Positions 12,963 through 21,428 of a stretch of DNA of 37,472 bases are shown piece after piece. The translations under genes and the position numbers were made by a program. Below the pieces are notes generated by a model. The model was not told the DNA's origin, did no database searches, and was given only the letters and a program-made list of their open reading frames with translations. The stretch comes from a virus. The stretch covers positions 1 through 37,472 of IMG/VR virus record IMGVR_UViG_3300030419_007750. The stretch is one strand, 5' to 3'. The first letter of the stretch is position 1, and the number at the start of each line of letters is the position of its first letter.

Positions 12963-15398
12963 ATGAATCCTTCGACTTTACAAGTAAAAAAAAGAAACAA
13001 TAGGCTAGAAAAACTTGATATATCTAAAATTAATACATGCGCCGAAAGAGCGTGTGAGAATTTAGATGATGTATCTGCCAGTGAAGTGGTTTTAGACGCA
13101 CATGTTCAACTTTATGATAAAATCACCACTAAAGAAATAGATCAAGCTCTAATTATGTCTGCTAGGCAGAAAATGGAGAAAGAGCCAAATTATTCTTTCG
13201 TAGCCGCAAGACTTCTACTGGGCAATATTCACAAGGAAGTATTCGGAAGTAGTGTTGATAAAGACGCATTTGATAATCAATACAGATTATCTTTCGTACA
13301 AAATATCAAACTACTAGTTAAAGAGGGTATCTTAGATGAAAAACTACTAGATTTTGATTTAAAAAAATTAGCCAACTCATTAGATTTAGAAAGAGATTAT
13401 AAATTTAAATATCTTGGTTTGCAGATTTTGCACGATAGATACTTTCATAAAATTAACGGCAGAAGGCTTGAGTCTCCTCAATCATTTTGGATGAGAGTAG
13501 CGATGGGCTTGGCCATAAACGAAGAAAATAAAAATGAAAAAGCTATTGAATTTTATAATACAATTTCTCAATTTCTGCTTTGTTGTTCTACTCCTACTTT
13601 GTTTAACAGTGGTAGTACTCATAGCCAGCTTTCCAGTTGTTATCTTAATACTTTTGATGATTCTATCGATGGAATCTTCGAGGGTGCTTGGCAAGAAGCT
13701 AGAAAATCTAAATACGCTGGAGGATTAGGTTTTGACGTGTCTAATTTTAGGTCTTCAGGCTCTCACATCAAGGGCACTAATGGTACTTCCAGTGGCCTAG
13801 TTCCTTGGTTAAAGATTTTCAACGATCTCCTCGTGGCAGTAAACCAAGGGGGCAAAAGACCAGGTGCGGGGTGCGCGTACCTTGAGCCGTGGCATCTAGA
13901 TATAGAAGACTTTCTGGACCTTAAGAAGAATACGGGAGACGAACGTAGACGTTGTCATGACTTAAATACTGCTAATTGGTTGAGTAATCTTTTTCTCGAA
14001 TACGTAAAAGCTGATAAAGAATGGTATTTATTTTCCCCCTCAGATACAAGCGATCTACATGATTTATATGGGGAAAAATTTGACAAAAGATACAAAAAGT
14101 ATTGCAAGATGGCTGATCAAGGTGAAATCAGTAATTATAAAATAGTTAAAGCTAAAGACTTATGGAAAAGAATGTTGAGAGTTCTTTTTGAAACAGGTCA
14201 TCCGTGGATGACTTTTAAGGATAACTCTAATCTTAGATACTCTAATTCGCACGAAGGCGTAATTCATAGCTCTAATCTTTGTACTGAAATCTTTCTTCAT
14301 ACAAAACCCTCCTTATTTAATGAAGGAGAAAAAATTGAAGTAGGGGAAACTGCCGTATGCAATTTAAGCTCTGTTAACTTAAAAGAGCATATTGGGAGTG
14401 ATGGTAAATTAGATTTCAATCTCCTAGCCTCCACAATCCAAGTTCAAATGAGAATGTTAGATAATGTTATCGATTTGAACTTTTACCCCACGGCTGAAGC
14501 CAAAAACTCTAACCTAAAACATAGACCCGTGGGCGCTGGATCAATGGGGTGGCACGATGTTTTTCATAGCTATGAATTAGATTACTCCTCTGATGAAGCG
14601 GTAAAACTTTCTGACGAGCTTTACGAGTTCATATCCTACCACTGTATTCTAAATTCCAGTAAGTTAGCTAAAGAAAAAGGAGCTTACTCAACCTATAAGG
14701 GGTCTCTATGGGATCAAGATATTTTGCCTATTGACACCTATAAAAACCTTATGAATTACATGGAGAAAAAGCCTATTATTCACAGAGGCAAAAAGTATGC
14801 TCCTGAAGTAGATTGGAAAACCGTTCGTTCTTCCATCTCTGAAAACGGTATGAGAAACAGTAATACTATGGCTATTGCGCCCACAGCAACTATCTCCTAT
14901 ATACAAGGGTGCTCTCCTTCAATTGATCCAGATTTTTCTACATTTTTTGTATACGAAAATAAAAGTGGCAATTTATTTATCACTAACGAATGGTTCGTTA
15001 AGGAATGTAAAAATTTAGGGATATGGGACAACACTTTTCGAGAAGCGCTCAAGATGGTAGACGGCGACGTTAATTTGTTGAGCGATGAGGTAATCCCCAC
15101 TCATCTAAAATCCAGATATAAAACAGCATTTGATCAAGATCAATTTAAATTAGTAGACTGCGCCGCAGCTAGGCAAAAATGGATCGACATGGGGCAATCA
15201 CTAAACCTTTTCAATAACTCTACTTCTTTAAAGTATTTAAATGATTTATATTTTCATGCTAAAGATAGAGGATTAAAAAGCACGTATTACCTAAGAAATA
15301 AAAGCGCTAGTAAAATTGAAAAATCTACAAGTACCGCAACAGAACAGGAGCCCAAGGCTTGCAGTATCCTTGATCCTGATTGTGAAAGCTGCCAATAG
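12963..15398 (+). CDS. nrdA: Ribonucleoside-diphosphate reductase, class I, large subunit
   Basis: The large subunit reduces ribonucleotides to deoxyribonucleotides using a radical passed from NrdB. The N-terminal 90 residues look like an ATP cone (VKKRNNRLEKLDISKI). The active site is complete: SSC with Cys226, SNLCTEI with Cys440 and the adjacent Glu, and CNLSS with Cys466. The radical-transfer Tyr775-Tyr776 lie in STYYLR, and PTATISYIQGCSPSID is also present. The C-terminus ends with a CESC pair for re-reduction by thioredoxin or glutaredoxin. At 811 residues it has one ATP cone, unlike the longer chlamydial enzyme. NrdB follows 13 bases downstream, so both are co-transcribed. Confidence 0.96.
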   Translation: MNPSTLQVKKRNNRLEKLDISKINTCAERACENLDDVSASEVVLDAHVQLYDKITTKEIDQALIMSARQKMEKEPNYSFVAARLLLGNIHKEVFGSSVDKDAFDNQYRLSFVQNIKLLVKEGILDEKLLDFDLKKLANSLDLERDYKFKYLGLQILHDRYFHKINGRRLESPQSFWMRVAMGLAINEENKNEKAIEFYNTISQFLLCCSTPTLFNSGSTHSQLSSCYLNTFDDSIDGIFEGAWQEARKSKYAGGLGFDVSNFRSSGSHIKGTNGTSSGLVPWLKIFNDLLVAVNQGGKRPGAGCAYLEPWHLDIEDFLDLKKNTGDERRRCHDLNTANWLSNLFLEYVKADKEWYLFSPSDTSDLHDLYGEKFDKRYKKYCKMADQGEISNYKIVKAKDLWKRMLRVLFETGHPWMTFKDNSNLRYSNSHEGVIHSSNLCTEIFLHTKPSLFNEGEKIEVGETAVCNLSSVNLKEHIGSDGKLDFNLLASTIQVQMRMLDNVIDLNFYPTAEAKNSNLKHRPVGAGSMGWHDVFHSYELDYSSDEAVKLSDELYEFISYHCILNSSKLAKEKGAYSTYKGSLWDQDILPIDTYKNLMNYMEKKPIIHRGKKYAPEVDWKTVRSSISENGMRNSNTMAIAPTATISYIQGCSPSIDPDFSTFFVYENKSGNLFITNEWFVKECKNLGIWDNTFREALKMVDGDVNLLSDEVIPTHLKSRYKTAFDQDQFKLVDCAAARQKWIDMGQSLNLFNNSTSLKYLNDLYFHAKDRGLKSTYYLRNKSASKIEKSTSTATEQEPKACSILDPDCESCQ

Positions 15399-15411
15399 AA
15401 AGTAAAATACA

Positions 15412-16422
15412 ATGAATAAGGATGGAATGTTATTAGGAGAGGAAATTGCTGGGGTAAATCAGATTTTACCTCATAAACATCAATTCGCATGGGACTTATT
15501 CCTCAAGGGCGTAGCTAATAATTGGTCTCCCTCTGAAATTAATATGTCCGATGATGTTGATCAGTGGAAAAATGACTCATTATCTAAAGATGAAAAACTA
15601 CTTGTTAAAAGATGTCTTGGTTTTTTTGCTGGAAGTGAATCGTTGGTTGGTAATAATTTACTTCTTACTGTTGCGAAATGGGTAACCGACCCAGAATGTC
15701 GTCAATACATTCTCAGACAGGCTTACGAAGAATCTCTTCATAACTGGACCGTTGTTACGTGTTGCGATAGTTTTAGCTTAAAAGTTTCCGAAGTCTATGA
15801 GGCTTACATGAATATCCCCTCTATAAAAGCTAAAGATGACTTCTTAATGGAAATCACCACCAACGTCAACAGACCCGACTTTTCGACCAAGAATGTGGAA
15901 GGTAAAAAAGAATTCTTAAGAAACTTAGTTTCTTACTATATCGTGTGCGAAGGCACGTTCTTTTTCAGCGGTTTTGCAATGCTTTTAGCTTTAGGGAGGC
16001 AAAATAAATTACCTGGTTTGTCCGATCAAATCAGATATACTCTCAGGGATGAAAGCCTTCATATTCAATTTGGTACTTATCTCATAAATACGTTAAAAGA
16101 ACAGTATCCTAATATTTGGACTAAAAAATTCGAAGAAGAAACCATAGAGCATATTAAAAAGGCTGTTGAACTAGAAATTGCATATGCCCACGACGTTTTA
16201 CCTAGGGGTATTTTAGGTTTAAATGCGGATATGTTTGTTGATTACATGCAGTATATAGGTAATCGCAGGTTGGAGGCTATTGGAATAGATTATAAATTCG
16301 AAAGCGATGAGAACCCATTTCCTTGGCTTTCTGAAGTAGTCGATACAGGTGCAATGACTAACTTTTTTGAAAGAAAAGTTAAAGATTACCAAAACTCTGG
16401 GGTTTTAGAAGATGATTTTTAA
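15412..16422 (+). CDS. nrdB: Ribonucleotide reductase small subunit, class Ic-like, tyrosine-less
   Basis: NrdB holds the dinuclear metal centre that starts the radical. Ligands are Glu76 (GFFAGSESLVGNN), Glu107 and His110 (EESLH), Glu180 (VCEGTFF), and Glu214 and His217 (RDESLH). Two residues differ from the standard di-iron Tyr enzyme: the first ligand is Glu, not Asp, and the radical-Tyr position four residues after His110 is Val114. The Chlamydia trachomatis class Ic protein likewise has Glu89 and Phe127, uses a Mn/Fe centre, and shares long identities here (ESLVGNN, RQAxEE, PRGILGL, NPFPW). I infer a Mn/Fe-type, Tyr-free R2. The acidic C-terminus (LEDDF) fits NrdA binding. It is complete at 336 residues. 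Confidence 0.95.
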   Translation: MNKDGMLLGEEIAGVNQILPHKHQFAWDLFLKGVANNWSPSEINMSDDVDQWKNDSLSKDEKLLVKRCLGFFAGSESLVGNNLLLTVAKWVTDPECRQYILRQAYEESLHNWTVVTCCDSFSLKVSEVYEAYMNIPSIKAKDDFLMEITTNVNRPDFSTKNVEGKKEFLRNLVSYYIVCEGTFFFSGFAMLLALGRQNKLPGLSDQIRYTLRDESLHIQFGTYLINTLKEQYPNIWTKKFEEETIEHIKKAVELEIAYAHDVLPRGILGLNADMFVDYMQYIGNRRLEAIGIDYKFESDENPFPWLSEVVDTGAMTNFFERKVKDYQNSGVLEDDF

Positions 16423-16448
16423 AAATAATATTTTATAATAAATATTAC

Positions 16449-16468
16449 AAAAAAATTGTGTATATAAT
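16449..16468 (+). promoter_or_regulatory. GTGTA-type promoter-like motif
   Basis: Seven A, TT, then GTGTATATAATAG precede the ATG at 16472. The first G of GTGTA (16458) lies 14 bases from the ATG, the same distance as at 1459. TATAAT at 16463-16468 could serve as -10, leaving no leader. Confidence 0.45.
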
Positions 16469-16471
16469 AGT

Positions 16472-16774
16472 ATGGACGACGCAGTGGATTTACAAACATT
16501 TGTAAATATAGCAATAGGTTTAATATCCTTCTTCGGTGGGTGGATTTTAAAAGTTATATGGGAAAAAACAAATATAAATGCAGACCACATAGAGGAGCTA
16601 CGGGATCATCACGAGGAAGACCTTAAAGAAGAAAGAGCTCGCTTAAACGCCCTAGCTCTAAGTTTACCTGAAAAATATGTTTCAAAAGGTGATTTTGACA
16701 ATCTAGTTAAGACAGTCCATCACCGCTTCGACAGGCTAGAAGAGAAGATAGATCATTTAACTGAAAGACGTTGA
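16472..16774 (+). CDS. Membrane-anchored coiled-coil protein, possible holin- or spanin-like
   Basis: This 100-residue protein has a hydrophobic segment at about 9-29 (TFVNIAIGLISFFGGWILKV) and then a charged helical tail. The tail contains ALSLPEKYVSKGDFDNLVKT and HHRFDRLEEKIDHL, a conserved pattern in many phage small membrane proteins. The tail is probably a coiled coil. Such architecture fits some holin-, spanin- or tail-associated proteins, but no endolysin gene is nearby, so the role is uncertain. It has its own GTGTA-type motif and lies between nrdB and the glycan cassette. Confidence 0.6.
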   Translation: MDDAVDLQTFVNIAIGLISFFGGWILKVIWEKTNINADHIEELRDHHEEDLKEERARLNALALSLPEKYVSKGDFDNLVKTVHHRFDRLEEKIDHLTERR

Positions 16775-16806
16775 CCTCATATCAAAAAACACCTAAAATA
16801 AGGTGT
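16771..16806 (+). promoter_or_regulatory. Promoter of the glycan cassette, with inverted repeat across the start codon
   Basis: TTGACC (16771-16776) and TAAAAT (16794-16799) are 17 bases apart, and the GTG start is at 16805. The perfect inverted repeat ACACCT-AAAATA-AGGTGT (16789-16806) spans the -10 element and the first bases of the gene. It could bind a repressor, or fold the 5' end if transcription starts upstream. A leaderless transcript is predicted. Confidence 0.55.
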
Positions 16807-17659
16807 GAGATATGTTATCGTAGCTGATTTTTGGCCTGAAGATTTTCGAGGAGGTGGTGGAAACCACTCTGGAGGCGCTGAACTTAGCGATGAAATTCTT
16901 TTTTCTATTTTTCAACAAAAAAATGAAGATGTTGCAAAATACAGCAGTTTTGACGTTAATATAGAATTATTAGAAAACGAAAAAGATTCTATTTTCATCT
17001 TATCGAACTTCTTTAATCTCCACCCTTTTTTGTTAGAAAAAATTCAAAACGAATTTAAATATATTCTATATTGTCATGATTATAAATTCGTAGGTCATAT
17101 GCAGCCCCAGAAATATGAAAACTTTATTGTCCCGAAGGAGCATTTGATTTTTACGGATTTATTTAAAAACGCTAAAGCTGTAATTTGTCAAAGTAGTCTT
17201 CAGGAAAAAATCCATTGCGATAATCTAGGCTTAAATAATCTAATTAATTTTTCTGGAAATTTATGGAGCAACGAGTCCTTAGATTTAATGGAAAGCTTAA
17301 TTGATGTAGAAAAAAAAGATAGATGTTCTATAGTAAAATCCCCTTATCCAGAAAAAGGCGTTCCTGAAGCTTTTAAATTTTGCATCGAAAATAAAATGGA
17401 TTATGATTTAATTGGCCACAAAGACTACCCAACCTTTTTGCGTCAATTAGCCTCAAATGCTGCTGTGGTTTTTTGGCCTCGTTTACCTGAAACTTGTGGC
17501 AGGATAGTTGTTGAAGCTAAGATGATGGGTGTTCATGTGCATACAAACCCCTTACTAGGCTCCTCTCACGAGCCTTGGTTTAACTTATCTGGAAAAGAAC
17601 TTATTAATGTTATGAGAGAAAAACATGATGAAGTTCACGAAATACTAACTAATGCATAA
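16805..17659 (+). CDS. GT-B fold glycosyltransferase (GT4-like)
   Basis: The 284-residue protein begins RYVIVADFWPEDFRGGGGNH. An N-terminal GGAELSD motif near 21-27 matches GT4-type acceptor loops. The donor domain contains WPRLPETCGRIVVEAKMMGV (about 223-242), with the Glu pair typical of GT4 enzymes. It is shorter than most GT4 enzymes. The GTG start is favoured by the promoter position, and an ATG at 16812 is out of frame. It is the first gene of the long glycan operon and overlaps the next by 8 bases. Confidence 0.78.
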   Translation: MRYVIVADFWPEDFRGGGGNHSGGAELSDEILFSIFQQKNEDVAKYSSFDVNIELLENEKDSIFILSNFFNLHPFLLEKIQNEFKYILYCHDYKFVGHMQPQKYENFIVPKEHLIFTDLFKNAKAVICQSSLQEKIHCDNLGLNNLINFSGNLWSNESLDLMESLIDVEKKDRCSIVKSPYPEKGVPEAFKFCIENKMDYDLIGHKDYPTFLRQLASNAAVVFWPRLPETCGRIVVEAKMMGVHVHTNPLLGSSHEPWFNLSGKELINVMREKHDEVHEILTNA

Positions 17660-18446
17660 CTTTAAATATATATGTGGTAACGCTTTTAAATCATTATGTC
17701 AGTACTCTTCTGGTTCTTATAGTGACGCACGTACTCATAATTTTGATTTCAAAGTAAGAAAAGATATAGATAATGATTATGTTTTTGTTAAATTGGAGTA
17801 TTTACCGACTTTTTTAGAGTATATTAAATTAGATTTTCCATTTACCCTCTTTACCCACAATACTGACGTATCAATAGTTGAAAATAATGATATTTTTCAA
17901 TCAGTATTAAATAACCCACAAGTAAAAAGATGGTATTCTCAAAATGTGTCTTATGAGCATCCTAAATTATTTTCCATACCCATTGGACTAGCTAACCCTA
18001 AATGGGCTCATGGTAATCCTGATAAAATGGACTTTGCTATAAATGAAAATTATAAAAAAAATAACATGGTGTATTGTAATTTTGACATAGGAACCAATCC
18101 TCCTGAAAGAACTAAATGCCTAGAAGAGACAGGGTTAAAACTACCAAAAAGAGTTCCTATTGAAAAATATCTAGAAGAAATGGGCAGATCATACTTTTGC
18201 CTTTCGCCAAATGGAAACGGAATTGATTGCCACAAACATTGGGAGGCGTTATATCTAAAAACTATCCCTATCGTAACAAAAAGTATTAACATAGATTGTT
18301 ATAGTCAATTTCCATTTCTAGTTATTGATGATTGGCAAGATTACAAAAACTTAAATTTATCAAAGGAGCTCTATGAAGATATATGGAAAGACTTTGATCC
18401 TTCAAGTATATATTTTGAAAATTACATAAAAAAAATAATATTATGA
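17652..18446 (+). CDS. Exostosin-like (GT47-type) glycosyltransferase
   Basis: Residues about 179-205 read SYFCLSPNGNGIDCHKHWEA then LYLKTIPIV. This is the donor-binding pattern of exostosin-type GT-B transferases (FxLxPxGxxxDxxRxxEAL). Earlier, FTLFTHNTDVSIVEN and LFSIPIGLANPKW are consistent. At 264 residues it is a compact version. A related gene lies at 22159-23028. Substrates are unknown. The stop overlaps the next start (ATGA). Confidence 0.72.
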   Translation: MHNFKYICGNAFKSLCQYSSGSYSDARTHNFDFKVRKDIDNDYVFVKLEYLPTFLEYIKLDFPFTLFTHNTDVSIVENNDIFQSVLNNPQVKRWYSQNVSYEHPKLFSIPIGLANPKWAHGNPDKMDFAINENYKKNNMVYCNFDIGTNPPERTKCLEETGLKLPKRVPIEKYLEEMGRSYFCLSPNGNGIDCHKHWEALYLKTIPIVTKSINIDCYSQFPFLVIDDWQDYKNLNLSKELYEDIWKDFDPSSIYFENYIKKIIL

Positions 18447-19198
18447 ATATAGTTCAAATTGGGGCTCATGTAGGCCGAGACGGAACGCTTAGGCTTATAC
18501 AACATAATCAAAATAAAATTAAAAAATGTGTGTTAATTGAGCCATTACAATCATCCCTAAGTAAATGTATAGATTTCTATAAAGAAAATCTTAAAAAGGA
18601 AGTTTTTGACAAAATAACCTTTTTAAACCAAGCAGTTGTGCCTGATGAATCCATCAATACGGTAGATTTTTTTGTACCCCAAAATGAACATGATAGCCCC
18701 AATGGATTATCTTACACCGCTTTCTGCTCTACTCGAAAAGACCATGTAGAGAAGCATCTTCGTAATAGCGGTGAAAAAATTAAAAAAATTACAGTGACCG
18801 CCTCTAGTCTAAATGCCATACTGAGGAACCACATTGGAACAGGGGTGACTATTGATAGGCTTTTTATAGACACAGAGGGGCTAGATGGAGAAATTTTATT
18901 ATCACTTAATTTAGATTTGTTTGACATTCCTTATATTTGCTTCGAAGGGCTACATTTAGATAGTGTGTTTACAGGAGTACATCAAAAAGTTCAGGAAAAA
19001 AACTCTATTTCAAATCGTCTTTTTTATGAAAAATTTATGCCTAATAATTATAATCTTTATACTTTCTTTGATACAGATGAAGGAGACTTTGATTATGATA
19101 ACTGGGCCATAAAATCTGACCGACAAGATTTAGTGCATGAAGTTGAGCGTTTATTTTTTAAAAAAAAGAACGGTCAATTTCAAAAATTCAATTGGTAA
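18443..19198 (+). CDS. FkbM-family SAM methyltransferase
   Basis: VQIGAHVGRDGT (4-15) is the SAM-binding loop. CVLIEPLQSSL follows, and ASSLNAILR with IDRLFIDTEGLDGEILLSLN (about 137-156) are the standard FkbM features. FkbM enzymes typically O-methylate sugars or polyketides. Here a glycan target is implied by the surrounding glycosyltransferases. The next gene starts directly after its stop. Confidence 0.82.
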   Translation: MNIVQIGAHVGRDGTLRLIQHNQNKIKKCVLIEPLQSSLSKCIDFYKENLKKEVFDKITFLNQAVVPDESINTVDFFVPQNEHDSPNGLSYTAFCSTRKDHVEKHLRNSGEKIKKITVTASSLNAILRNHIGTGVTIDRLFIDTEGLDGEILLSLNLDLFDIPYICFEGLHLDSVFTGVHQKVQEKNSISNRLFYEKFMPNNYNLYTFFDTDEGDFDYDNWAIKSDRQDLVHEVERLFFKKKNGQFQKFNW

Positions 19199-20131
19199 AT
19201 GAATAAATTAAAATTAAAATTTTCTTCTTTTTGGACTTCCCCCGAAGCTAATAATGAAAGAATGGTTTACAATTGGGGCGCTCCCCCTGAATGCTTTGAG
19301 CTAACCACAGGAGATGATTATGACTACTTAATAGTTCTTACTAGAAGCGATGAAATGCTTTCATCTCCAAGGGAAAAAAATGTAGCTGTCACAATGGAAC
19401 CTACGTGGAGCATAAACTCTTTAGCGAATTTAGATGATTACTGCAAATACATCATAACTAGCGATAGAAAAATAAAAGGTGAAAACGTTACCCACACACA
19501 CTCTTTTCTATTTACTCATGATTCTAGGAATAATCATGAGACTAATAATCTAAAAGGGCCGACAATTGAAGAGTATCTAAATAATGATTGTTTTCCTGAT
19601 AACGTTGACACCCCAGACTATCCTAAGAAAATGTCTTACATGGTGGCAAATCACGGGACTTTAAGTGGAACCCCCCAGCACCCCCTTACCAATTACAGTA
19701 TTAGAGAAAACCTTTTGGTAAAAATCTTAAACTCTGATTTAGATATTGATATTTATGGATTAGGTTGGAATATAAACGACTCTCGCTATAAAGGAGCTCC
19801 TGCATTAAAAAAGGATGCACTAAAGGATTATAAATACTCTATATGTATTGAAAATAGCTGTGAGGACTTATACCTTTCTGAGAAATTTTTTGATGTTTTT
19901 TTAAATAACTGCGTTCCTGTTTATTATGGTTGCACTACCGTCAAAAATGTATACAATGAAAAAGGGTTTATCATTTTTGATCCGAGGGCTGAAAATGTCA
20001 TAGAAGAATTGAGAAATATAATAAACCAGCCAATAACTGGAAGACTAGAAGCCCTCAAAGAATGCAAAGAAGATTATTTTAATAAATATAATTTATTTAA
20101 TTACTTAGAAAAATACCTATGCTCGATTTAG
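19199..20131 (+). CDS. GT10 alpha-1,3-fucosyltransferase-like protein
   Basis: The segment YKYSICIENSCEDLYLSEKF then FDVFLNNCVPVYYGC (about 212-246) matches the GT10 signature (FxxxFENSxxxxYxTEKxxxxxxxxxxPVYxG). This family uses GDP-fucose. GDP-fucose-type synthesis genes lie in the same block (30405 and 33297), so the donor can plausibly be made by the phage itself. Upstream, VAVTMEPTWS and DIDIYGLGWNI fit the family. At 310 residues it is complete. Fucose is inferred; another GDP-deoxysugar is possible. Confidence 0.78.
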   Translation: MNKLKLKFSSFWTSPEANNERMVYNWGAPPECFELTTGDDYDYLIVLTRSDEMLSSPREKNVAVTMEPTWSINSLANLDDYCKYIITSDRKIKGENVTHTHSFLFTHDSRNNHETNNLKGPTIEEYLNNDCFPDNVDTPDYPKKMSYMVANHGTLSGTPQHPLTNYSIRENLLVKILNSDLDIDIYGLGWNINDSRYKGAPALKKDALKDYKYSICIENSCEDLYLSEKFFDVFLNNCVPVYYGCTTVKNVYNEKGFIIFDPRAENVIEELRNIINQPITGRLEALKECKEDYFNKYNLFNYLEKYLCSI

Positions 20132-20778
20132 AGAAAATTTATGTAACTCATTACAAGCCCTTGGTTGAAAGAAAACAAAGGCTAATGGAGTATTTTGACA
20201 GGAAAAAAATATCAGTAGAATGGGTGGAAAATGAGGACGTAGAGGAAGGCTTTTATGACAATTCGCCAGATCAATGGACTAGGAAACTTAATATAGCATA
20301 CCCTAATGACCAAACTCCCCCAAGGGATTTATTAAAAACTGAAATCTCGGTAGCAGTTAAGCATTACGAATGCTTTAAAAAAATAGCCGCATCAGACTTT
20401 AAGTATGCAATGATACTAGAAGATGACGTTGTTTTTACAAAATCTTTTGTTGAAGATTACCCTAAATACATGAAAGACACCCCTCCTGAGTGGGATGTTA
20501 TTTTCTTTGGTAATGGATGCTTCGAAAGAGTGGCGGGTTTTAAAGAGGGTAAATTTGCATATATGTTAGAGCATCCCAAGACCAGATGCTTGGATTCGTA
20601 TATAATTAAAAAAACAGCATGTACTAAAATATTAAACACCTTGAAGCCGATAACTCTACCTGTAGATTTTGAGTTGACTTATTGCTTTATAAAAAACAAT
20701 TTAAAAACCTGCTGGTGGGAGCCCTCTCTCACCTCTCAAGGAAGTCAAATAGATTTGTATAAATCTTCCATAAGATGA
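20119..20778 (+). CDS. GT25-family glycosyltransferase
   Basis: The 219-residue protein shows the GT25 (LPS glycosyltransferase) layout. It has IYVTHYKPLVERKQRLMEYF at the start, KTEISVAVKHYECFKKIAAS near 75-94, then AMILEDDVVF with the Glu-Asp-Asp metal site at about 99-103. TLPVDFELTY near 178-187 is the second family motif. Family members include LPS beta-1,4-galactosyltransferases. The gene overlaps its upstream neighbour by 13 bases and the next by 4. Confidence 0.8.
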   Translation: MLDLEKIYVTHYKPLVERKQRLMEYFDRKKISVEWVENEDVEEGFYDNSPDQWTRKLNIAYPNDQTPPRDLLKTEISVAVKHYECFKKIAASDFKYAMILEDDVVFTKSFVEDYPKYMKDTPPEWDVIFFGNGCFERVAGFKEGKFAYMLEHPKTRCLDSYIIKKTACTKILNTLKPITLPVDFELTYCFIKNNLKTCWWEPSLTSQGSQIDLYKSSIR

Positions 20779-21428
20779 TGAAAAAAATAATAAGCTTTTG
20801 CTTATGGGGCGATAACCCCAAGTATACCATAGGTGCAGTAAAAAATGCCGATTTAGCCTTAGATATATACCCTGAATGGATATGCCGTTATTATATTGGC
20901 AAATCGACTCCATTTGAAATCATAAAACAGCTTTACGATAGAAAAAACACAGAAATTATAGTAATGAACGAGGGGGGCAATTGGAGTGGAATGTTTTGGA
21001 GATTTTCTCCTGCTTCTGATTTCGATGTAGAAGTTATGATATCGAGAGACACCGATAGTCGCTTAAGCTCAAGGGAAAAAAGTGCAGTAGATGAATGGTT
21101 GCAAAGTGATAAAGGGTTTCACATTATGCGAGACCACCCCGCTCACCAAACTGCTATACTTGGGGGGATGTGGGGAGCCAAAAAGGGCTGTATCTCAAAC
21201 ATGATTGAATTAATGTCTGAATACTCAAAGGGAGATTTCTGGCAGGTGGACCAAAACTTTTTAAAAGAAAAAATATACCCATTAGTCAAAGATGACTCTT
21301 TTATACATGATGAATTTTTTGACAGAAAACCTTTTCCTACACCACGCGACGGCGGGGTTGATCACGATGGTAATCCTAAAAACTTTATTGGTAAACCTGT
21401 TGACGAAAATGATAAAAGAATAAGGTAA
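20775..21428 (+). CDS. GT-A-like glycan protein, homologous to first half of the 23455 fusion
   Basis: KKIISFCLWGDNPKYTIGAV starts the protein, and FWRFSPASDFDVEVMISRDT then DSRLS (about 76-100) holds a DTD that may act as DxD. HIMRDHPAHQ and ILGGMWGAKKG follow. This family occurs in viral and bacterial glycan clusters; no activity is known to me. The C-terminus VGKPVDENDKRIR-type tail ends one base before the next gene. Together with 21429-22166 it aligns end to end with the single protein at 23455-24891. Start could be either of two tandem ATGs (20775, 20778). Confidence 0.7.
   Translation: MMKKIISFCLWGDNPKYTIGAVKNADLALDIYPEWICRYYIGKSTPFEIIKQLYDRKNTEIIVMNEGGNWSGMFWRFSPASDFDVEVMISRDTDSRLSSREKSAVDEWLQSDKGFHIMRDHPAHQTAILGGMWGAKKGCISNMIELMSEYSKGDFWQVDQNFLKEKIYPLVKDDSFIHDEFFDRKPFPTPRDGGVDHDGNPKNFIGKPVDENDKRIR

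Noticed and set aside
13482-13728. Open frames on both strands inside nrdA, one very hydrophobic
   Set aside because: They are antisense or out of frame within a fully conserved nrdA reading frame.
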